A stretch of DNA of 64,000 bases from NCBI GenBank assembly GCA_026397965.1, contig JAPLTU010000036.1:1-64000 (forward strand). Reading direction: 5' to 3'. Shown one piece after another: positions 58,161 to 64,000 of this stretch. The stretch's first letter is position 1. Every line of letters begins with the position of its first letter. The position numbers and the translations under genes are program-made. The DNA comes from Verrucomicrobiota bacterium. GTDB taxonomy: Bacteria > Verrucomicrobiota > Verrucomicrobiia > Opitutales > UBA953. The notes below the pieces were generated by a model. That model made no database searches. It was not told where the DNA came from and worked only from the letters and a program-made list of their open reading frames with translations.

Positions 58161-60905
58161 TCATTCCAAAATACTACGGGGTATCTTACCTAACTCATTG
58201 TCCTTGTTAGACTTAATAATGTCTTTCAGCTCGGGTATGGCACGGGTGTCTGGCTCTAAAATAGGCCCTTTTACCCTGATTTTGGTTAGGCCGACCAACG
58301 TGCGGTTTAGGTTAAGGAGATCCTTTAGGGCAAACCCCTCATGGCGGGGTAGCGAGAAATCGCCTTCGAAGTTAACGGTAGATTTTAGCAGGTCTATTTC
58401 GCCCACCATAACTAGGCGAGCTTGCGGGCCAGAAATAACCAAGTCCGGGAAATAGGCGGTACCGTCGAGGCAGCCTAATTGCCCTTTGGCATCGGTGAGG
58501 CCGTAGGTGGTGGCATCGACGCCAAAGGCCTCCAAAACACGCGAAACACCCCCTAAAATACGAACTTTACGCAATGCGGGGTTGTGTAGGCGAAAGTCCC
58601 CTGAGCCCCGAAGTTGCCGAGGGTTTTGGAGATTAATTTTTCCAGTAAGATTTAGGTCAAGAGTTGCGCCCGAGGGCATTGATTGAGTGACCGCGCCGGT
58701 CGGCTTCGTGGTTTGACCCGTTGCCGGCTCCATCAGGCTGACGATTTTCCCCAGCTCCAGCGGATCGCATCCCTTTAAGGATAGGATAAAATCGCTTTGA
58801 TGCAGGGGGTCCCCAGAGAGGCTTAGGACTGTCTTGCCCCCAGCCATTTCAAGGGTCGTCACAATCTTCAGGTCCTTGCCTTGACTCTCTACGGCCAGGA
58901 AGAGGTTACGGCTGGGAATGCTCCAGGCGGTGAAATCGCCGGCGCTGCTGACTTTGGCTCGGATCTGGGGGTTAGGCATGCCGGGGGTGATTTCTAGGTG
59001 GAAATCGTGCCCGGCTGGCAGGACTAAGCCTTTCAAGCTTTGGCCTAATTCAGGACTACCACATTGGGCGGCAATCCACGGCTGAAGGTCGCCCTGAAGC
59101 TGAATCGTCGGCCCAGCCAAGGGTCCTTGCTTAGACCAATCCCAAACCGCCGATCCCTCGACTTGCCCATCCTTTGCTTCCGTGCCGCCCGCGAGTTGGT
59201 GTAAGCCGATGAAGGTTTCTTTCTCATTCGCATCGATCTTGACGGTGACGGAGCGAAAGGGCGCCCCCAGGAATACGAAGTTTTTTAATTCAACCTGGCC
59301 TTTGGTGATGCCGGTCGGAGCGCCCCAATGGCTTTCCACGAAAATCATCGCTGAGGGGTTTTCGTAACGCGGGAAAAGTTTCCAGAGCCCTATCCACCAA
59401 TCGCCTAAGACGCGATCAAGGGAGCCCGGCGCGATTACACCCGATAAATTAAGCACGAACGGTCCGGCGTTCAAAAGGCTACAATCCGCTTCGCCGCGAA
59501 TCGAGGCGAGTCGCAAATCTTTTAATTTAAGCGGGAACGGCGAGCGGTCGGCTTGATAATTAAAATATCCGACAAGCGGCAGGTTTTGGTGCGGCGCCAC
59601 GGTGTCCGCCGAAATTCCCAAAGCCTTCAAGCCGCTCACGGCTAAGCGACCGTCCGCGGCTTGGATTTCCCCCAAGGCGTTCAAGTGGAGGGTCGTTTGG
59701 TTGAGCAAGACCGAATCCCCGAGGGAGATTTGGAGCGGGCGAAGCATCGGACGGACAAAGGCAAGATCTTGGAATTCCTGGGTGTCGACGTTGGCGTGGC
59801 CAATCTCGACAAGGTAATTGCCGTGCGGCTTGAGCTGGATCGTGCCATGGGCCTGAGAACTCCCCGTGGAGAGATTGAATTCAAGGACCGGAGAAAAGGG
59901 AGCGGCTTGAGCGTAGCGCAGCTTAGCCTCCAGCTGAAACGGGGGAAACCCGCTTACCGTCGATCCCTGCGCGCGCGCCGAACCGGTAGTTTCATTCCAG
60001 GCCCTTCCGCCGGTGAGCCGAACGCTCAGACGTTGGGCAAAATATTGTCCCAAGACCGCGTTTTGGATTTCCCCGCTCACGTCCCATTTTTTCAAGTGGC
60101 CAGAGGCGTCGAGATGAACTTGGCCGCGGGCTTGGAAGTCGCGGGTCTCGATCAGGCCAAAGCCGGGCTCAACCCAGCGGGCACCTATTAAGGTTTGAAA
60201 ATCAAGCGCCGAACCGCCGTTGGCTTCGCCGTGGGCAATGATATTCAAAGAGACGCCAGCAGATTTTTCAGTGACGGCCAAACCCTGTTCCAGTCGACTC
60301 AATGCGCCCACAATTTTGGAGATAGACGTCACGCTGGGCTGAGCCTTGTCGACTTCCATGAGTTCACGAATAATTCCGGCTGGCAGCTCCCCGCTCACGT
60401 GGATGCGGAGTTTGTTAGCTCTGGCTTGAAGCGTCGGCAGCATGAGCCACTGGCCCTCCTTGCTGAAACTACAATAAAGGTCTTCGATGAGGGCGCGGCG
60501 TTGTCCGTTTTGCGCAACGGAGGCCGGACACCAGATTTTTCCGGCTTGGAGGCGGAGGTGCGTCGGACTTATCTGCCCCACCGATAACTGAATCAGGTTA
60601 AGACCGACTTCGAGCCGTTCGGCGGTAAAGACCGACCCCGTCAGTCCTTCGATTTCCAGCGAGAGGTCATCAGCGGCCAAGGATCGGTCCGGCAAAAGCC
60701 AAAAGGATCGGGCTTGTAAGCGGACACCCCGTCGAGCGAGCGTGTCAGCGAGAAAATCCGTCACGAAGTCGGGCAGCTTGACGGGTTGGTCGAGGAGCGC
60801 GACCCAAAGGAGCCCGAGTTGGCACGGAAGGAGGAGAATTAAAGCGGTCGTGATTAGACGCCGGCAAAACTTCCGAAACGTGAAACTGGCGGCCTTGGCT
60901 TTCAT
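58161..60905 (-). CDS. AsmA-like envelope protein (YhdP/TamB-type bridge family)
   Basis: The protein has 914 residues. One N-terminal membrane segment (LITTALILLLPCQLGLLWVA) anchors a long beta-rich region made of repeated strands. The C-terminal 130 residues show the AsmA-family ending (LQNPRQLRGSGDFRLHNPAL, FVDATTYG-like region, then GEIDLLKSTVNFEGDFSL and KIRVKGPILEPDTRAIP). Proteins of this type form hydrophobic grooves that carry phospholipids between inner and outer membranes. The start overlaps the stop of the DUF4340 gene by four bases (ATGA). Confidence 0.82.
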   Translation of the reverse strand: MKAKAASFTFRKFCRRLITTALILLLPCQLGLLWVALLDQPVKLPDFVTDFLADTLARRGVRLQARSFWLLPDRSLAADDLSLEIEGLTGSVFTAERLEVGLNLIQLSVGQISPTHLRLQAGKIWCPASVAQNGQRRALIEDLYCSFSKEGQWLMLPTLQARANKLRIHVSGELPAGIIRELMEVDKAQPSVTSISKIVGALSRLEQGLAVTEKSAGVSLNIIAHGEANGGSALDFQTLIGARWVEPGFGLIETRDFQARGQVHLDASGHLKKWDVSGEIQNAVLGQYFAQRLSVRLTGGRAWNETTGSARAQGSTVSGFPPFQLEAKLRYAQAAPFSPVLEFNLSTGSSQAHGTIQLKPHGNYLVEIGHANVDTQEFQDLAFVRPMLRPLQISLGDSVLLNQTTLHLNALGEIQAADGRLAVSGLKALGISADTVAPHQNLPLVGYFNYQADRSPFPLKLKDLRLASIRGEADCSLLNAGPFVLNLSGVIAPGSLDRVLGDWWIGLWKLFPRYENPSAMIFVESHWGAPTGITKGQVELKNFVFLGAPFRSVTVKIDANEKETFIGLHQLAGGTEAKDGQVEGSAVWDWSKQGPLAGPTIQLQGDLQPWIAAQCGSPELGQSLKGLVLPAGHDFHLEITPGMPNPQIRAKVSSAGDFTAWSIPSRNLFLAVESQGKDLKIVTTLEMAGGKTVLSLSGDPLHQSDFILSLKGCDPLELGKIVSLMEPATGQTTKPTGAVTQSMPSGATLDLNLTGKINLQNPRQLRGSGDFRLHNPALRKVRILGGVSRVLEAFGVDATTYGLTDAKGQLGCLDGTAYFPDLVISGPQARLVMVGEIDLLKSTVNFEGDFSLPRHEGFALKDLLNLNRTLVGLTKIRVKGPILEPDTRAIPELKDIIKSNKDNELGKIPRSILE

Positions 60906-62740
60906 CGCCCCGCTGTTTCCAGAAGGGGCGTAAGGATTTCGGCTAAGGTCGTTTCAAGCAGGAAGTCGTCACCGTCCGTTTCGTCCCGAAGTAAGATAGA
61001 GCGCGGGGTCAAGGGTGCGGCGCAAAAGTAGTTGCGGAAAGTTTCGCTCGCCGCGGCGGCCCCCGTGGCGGCTTGGTCGGTGATGCGCAGTTCATATTTC
61101 CAATCTGACGATCCGTTTTGTCGGATCGGAAACTCCGTGGCCTTGACTTCGCTCATCCCAGTGGCGAGACGTCGGGCAGTCGCAGGCTCAAGCCGGCCGC
61201 TGCCCGTCCAGTTACCGTCTGGCCGGAGTCGCGCTTCGCCCAGGACTTTGCCGTCGGTTCGGTCGGTAATCCGGAGTCCGCTGACCTTCGCGCCTTGAGG
61301 CAATTCAGCGACGGTGCGATTACGCCAAGCTTGCGGTTCGACGTTTTGTTGGCCGTTACTGAGCAGTGATACATCACAGATGGCGCCGAGCGGTGAGCCT
61401 TTGGCATAAACCAAGCGCGTGGCCTGGCCGCTTTCAGGATCATCGGAAAACCCGACGACGATTTTTTCCGAACCAAATTCTAATTCGACCGTCTGCATCA
61501 AGGCGGGCGGCGTCTTGAGCACCACGATGGCCGGCAGGGTGGTGGCGCCGCCTTCCGGCGCCTTCCGGCGAGTGGCCCTTAGTTGACTTAAGGCATCGAG
61601 GAAGTGATTCACGAGTCGAACGTCTGCTTCCCGACGTTTGATCGCCGTCGAGCCTGGCGCTAGCGGAATTTCCCAACGAGAGTCGCCGCTGGCGCTATCG
61701 AGTCGATGCAGCGTGATGGAACGTCCCGCCGAAGTGATGGTAAATCCAGTCACCAGGGCAGGCTCGAAATCGATGGGCTTGGTGGCCGCCAAGGCTTCGC
61801 GCGGCCGAAGCCAATCGGTCAGGCTGCGGGCTTCGATGGTGAAGGTCGCGACATTGTCCTCCAACTTGGCACAAACAAGGTTGGGAAAGCCAGCAACAGG
61901 ATTGCCCACGAGGAGAACTTGGCGACGGGAATTGCCTTCGAGCGCTAGGCGCAAGGAGGGGCTACTCAGGCCGGAGACATCTTCGCTGAGCGGGAGGAAC
62001 TTGACGGCTCGCAGGTTGGCTAAGTCGGAAACCGCTTTTGTCGTCGCGTCCGCATCCGCCAGGAAATCGTAGGGGGCTTCGAAGCGCCACTCCGCCAGTT
62101 GGTTCCGCCGACCGGAACGAGGTCGGGATTCACTGGTGAGCGAGGTCGTGATTTCGCCTTCTTTATTCCGCAGGCGTACCGAAACGGTGCGGGCCTCAAA
62201 GTCCGCTACTTCAAAAATCTTGTCGACGCGGTATGTCTCGGGTTTCGCTTCGATGGCGGCGCTCATGGATTCGCGGAGCGGAATAATCCGTTGGCCGTCT
62301 TCAGTTAAAAGAAAAACATTCTTAGTCGACGCCTGCTGCCCGATTTTCACTTCCGTCGTGGTGCCCGTTTCGCTCGTAACTTTAAGCGTCCAGCGAGGCT
62401 TGGCTAAGCCGTAGGCTTCGAGCGACGAACCATTGGCCTTAGACTCTGCGGCCAAGAAACTATTTTCCGTCCGACAATCGTGCAACTCATCCAGCAGGCG
62501 TTGCACCGCCCAGCTATTCGCCAGCCAATCAAACGGCTCGCTGATATGCCAAAGCGAACTGCGTTTTTCGAGCACCAAGCGGTCGGCTCCCTCGGTTAAA
62601 ATGACCTTGGAAGGTGCCGCCGGAAAGAGCACCTGTTGGGTGACGTTGGCCGCCGTATGGCGATAGGTAGCCTTCCAGACCAAGCCGAATGCGACCAGGT
62701 TGGCGATGAGAAGAATGAGCGTGGTGCGGGAGAACCGCAT
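60902..62740 (-). CDS. DUF4340 protein linked to a GldG-like ABC system
   Basis: The start at 62740 gives about 612 residues with an N-terminal membrane anchor (TTLILLIANLVAFGLVW). DUF4340 is seen from PAAPSKVILTEGADRLVLEK through WHISEPFDWLANSWAVQRLL and VYLL-type segments; later repeats have the same two-strand/helix plan (YRVDKIFEVADFEARTVSVR). DUF4340 proteins are nearly always encoded with GldF/GldG-type ABC transporter parts in Bacteroidota and PVC bacteria. It is 7 bases downstream of the GldG-like gene and overlaps the AsmA-like gene. Confidence 0.85.
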   Translation of the reverse strand: MRFSRTTLILLIANLVAFGLVWKATYRHTAANVTQQVLFPAAPSKVILTEGADRLVLEKRSSLWHISEPFDWLANSWAVQRLLDELHDCRTENSFLAAESKANGSSLEAYGLAKPRWTLKVTSETGTTTEVKIGQQASTKNVFLLTEDGQRIIPLRESMSAAIEAKPETYRVDKIFEVADFEARTVSVRLRNKEGEITTSLTSESRPRSGRRNQLAEWRFEAPYDFLADADATTKAVSDLANLRAVKFLPLSEDVSGLSSPSLRLALEGNSRRQVLLVGNPVAGFPNLVCAKLEDNVATFTIEARSLTDWLRPREALAATKPIDFEPALVTGFTITSAGRSITLHRLDSASGDSRWEIPLAPGSTAIKRREADVRLVNHFLDALSQLRATRRKAPEGGATTLPAIVVLKTPPALMQTVELEFGSEKIVVGFSDDPESGQATRLVYAKGSPLGAICDVSLLSNGQQNVEPQAWRNRTVAELPQGAKVSGLRITDRTDGKVLGEARLRPDGNWTGSGRLEPATARRLATGMSEVKATEFPIRQNGSSDWKYELRITDQAATGAAAASETFRNYFCAAPLTPRSILLRDETDGDDFLLETTLAEILTPLLETAGR

Positions 62741-62747
62741 GTGGTTG

Positions 62748-64000
62748 TTAACTTCTGCGACGCCAGACGGAAACCGCAAGCCCGAGTGCGAGGATAAGAA
62801 GCGGAACGCTGATAAATCGGAGCGCCAGACTCCAGAAGTCAGAGGCGGTCGCATTCACCTGATATTCTCCGACCGAGCGCGAGGGGAGGGATATGGCACG
62901 ATCGCGATCGGAGAGCCATGCCGCGCACTGGGTCATGAACGCTCGGTTGCCTCCGCGGTTGAGGCGGGCATTCGCGGCGATATCGGAGGTGCCGACGACC
63001 ACCAGACGACCGCCGGCTCCGCCGACACCCTTGCGGATTCCCGTCGCCCGTTCGGCCGCCGCGGCCAAGCAGACCGGGCCAGGCTGGTCGCGAGCGGGGT
63101 CAAACTTGACGGGGCGACGCGTGAGGTCGGTTTCGCCCCAAGCCGCATCGGAGGAAAAAATCAACTGCCAGACACCCAGGGTGCTGTCGGGCGCGCTCCC
63201 TTCATCGAAGCGAGCGGGGCGGAGTCGAGAGGCGATTAGCGGAAGGTCTTGTTCCTTTAACACCTTGGTCAGCGGATGGTTTTTTTCGTCGAGGCGGCGG
63301 AGCGCGATATCTCCGTCGGTCGTCCGTCGCGAGGGATCGGGCTCCTGTAGTTCGGCGTCCGGGCAGAAGATCGCCCAATCTGTGAGCACGGGGTCGAGGC
63401 CGTGTTCCCGGCCCGGATCCAGCAACGCCAAGACGCGTCCGTTGCGCTCGTATAAGTAAGTACGCAGCCGGCCGCTTTCGGCTGGCGAAAACGGCGTGAG
63501 CGGACCGGGGATCAATACCATCGCGGCATCGCGGGGCACTTCTGCCAAGACGGCAAGGTCGAGGGTTTTGACCTCGAAATTACGGCTGCGGAGAAGGCGT
63601 GAGAATTGGGACATCCCTCGCACCAGCGACGCGTCTTCGACCCCGAGCTCACCATGACCGCGCGTGACATAGCAAATCGCTGGTTTCTCTTCCGTGACCT
63701 CAATGAGCGCCGAGGTGATTAATTCTTCTCCGCGAAAACCGGCGTTCGCAGTTAAAAGTTCGCGGTAATTAATATATTTGGCCCGCGCGCCACAGGTTAA
63801 GATGAGGGCGGTGCCCGCTTCGGGCGGCCCATGCCGAGCCGCAATTTCGGAGAGTAGGGGCGCGTTACGGTCTAGTCCGGCGAGCTCGATACTCAGCCAG
63901 CCCGGTCCTTGTTTACCGGATTCTAAAACGTAAGCGTCCAGCAGTTTTAGCAACTTATTCCTCAGGGCTTGGGCGACTTCGGAGCTGTCGCTCGTGACGA
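62748..64000 (-). CDS. GldG-like ABC transporter auxiliary protein, truncated by the window end
   Basis: The frame is open to the right edge without a start, so the N-terminal part lies outside. About 417 residues are visible. Inside the domain are VTSDSSEVAQALRNKLLKLL, the Gly-rich AICYVTRGHGELGV, LIPGPLTPFSPAESGRLRTY and GRLVVVGTSDIAANARLNRG. This is the ABC_transp_aux (GldG) part, ending in one membrane segment (FISVPLLILALGLAVSVW). GldG works with permease GldF and ATPase GldA, which should lie just upstream beyond 64000. A TTG at 63953 should not be taken as the start. Confidence 0.9.
   Translation of the reverse strand, partial: VTSDSSEVAQALRNKLLKLLDAYVLESGKQGPGWLSIELAGLDRNAPLLSEIAARHGPPEAGTALILTCGARAKYINYRELLTANAGFRGEELITSALIEVTEEKPAICYVTRGHGELGVEDASLVRGMSQFSRLLRSRNFEVKTLDLAVLAEVPRDAAMVLIPGPLTPFSPAESGRLRTYLYERNGRVLALLDPGREHGLDPVLTDWAIFCPDAELQEPDPSRRTTDGDIALRRLDEKNHPLTKVLKEQDLPLIASRLRPARFDEGSAPDSTLGVWQLIFSSDAAWGETDLTRRPVKFDPARDQPGPVCLAAAAERATGIRKGVGGAGGRLVVVGTSDIAANARLNRGGNRAFMTQCAAWLSDRDRAISLPSRSVGEYQVNATASDFWSLALRFISVPLLILALGLAVSVWRRRS

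Overview
The window looks like a chromosomal segment of a Verrucomicrobiota bacterium (PVC superphylum). Three things support this. First, the gene families: a PVC-type membrane-bound dehydrogenase with a CxxCH haem domain, a DUF1080/ThuA/sugar-epimerase operon, a secreted FG-GAP protein and a DUF4340/GldG pair. Second, a five-gene pilus-like locus with the order and domain content of the Akkermansia Amuc_1102-Amuc_1098 region. Third, an NfeD-FloA operon. The class is uncertain; Opitutia is a guess. Gene density is high, leaders are short, and most strand switches carry a stem-loop. Layout, left to right: 1-5.1 kb holds a 22-bp tandem repeat before a large secreted cytochrome-type dehydrogenase, then a CarF-like lipid desaturase divergent from a LysR regulator. 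5.1-6.5 kb is a small accessory patch: an AbrB-Doc toxin-antitoxin pair, an S23-type four-helix-bundle gene framed by telomere-like inverted (TAGGGG)n tracts, and tRNA-Gln. 6.5-16 kb carries an FG-GAP protein, purC, a Tsr3/DUF367 homologue, a TatD nuclease, tcdA, prfA, a HAD phosphatase and ftsK. 16-24.7 kb carries two small Lys/Pro/Ala-rich secreted proteins, a sialidase-like protein, beta-carbonic anhydrase, radC, recA with a GAAC-N4-GTTC SOS-like box, a D,D-carboxypeptidase, sixA, a TonB-domain protein, a gene fossil and a membrane hydrolase. 25-28.4 kb is a carbohydrate operon (epimerase, DUF1080, ThuA) followed by an SDR lacking the usual catalytic tyrosine. 28.4-34.6 kb is a pyruvate dehydrogenase operon (E1alpha, E1beta, E2), HPr with an unknown secreted partner, peptide deformylase and a CII-like regulator. 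34.7-39.1 kb is NfeD-FloA plus a small membrane protein, then a ZnuABC-type zinc/manganese importer. The most distinctive region is 39.2-46.8 kb: the pilus-like operon, whose order parallels pilM-N-O-P-Q, with PilM and PilN fused in one polypeptide and a large secretin with N-terminal helical repeats at the end. Downstream, 46.9-52 kb holds a flap-type exonuclease, two adjacent homologous coiled-coil proteins of unknown role, a CvpA-like membrane protein and a NahK-like kinase. 51.7-55.3 kb has tRNA-Thr, folE2, tRNA-Arg, two membrane proteins and a DRGH nuclease. 55.2-64 kb is a minus-strand run: prmB, accBC, an AsmA-like protein, DUF4340 and a GldG-like protein cut by the window end. Functional links are mostly local: zinc import (ZnuABC) coexists with the FolE2-type GTP cyclohydrolase; PDH and AccBC supply and carboxylate acetyl-CoA; and the secreted dehydrogenase, DUF1080/ThuA and sialidase-like proteins point to extracytoplasmic carbohydrate breakdown. 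All calls come from reading the sequence; no database search was run.
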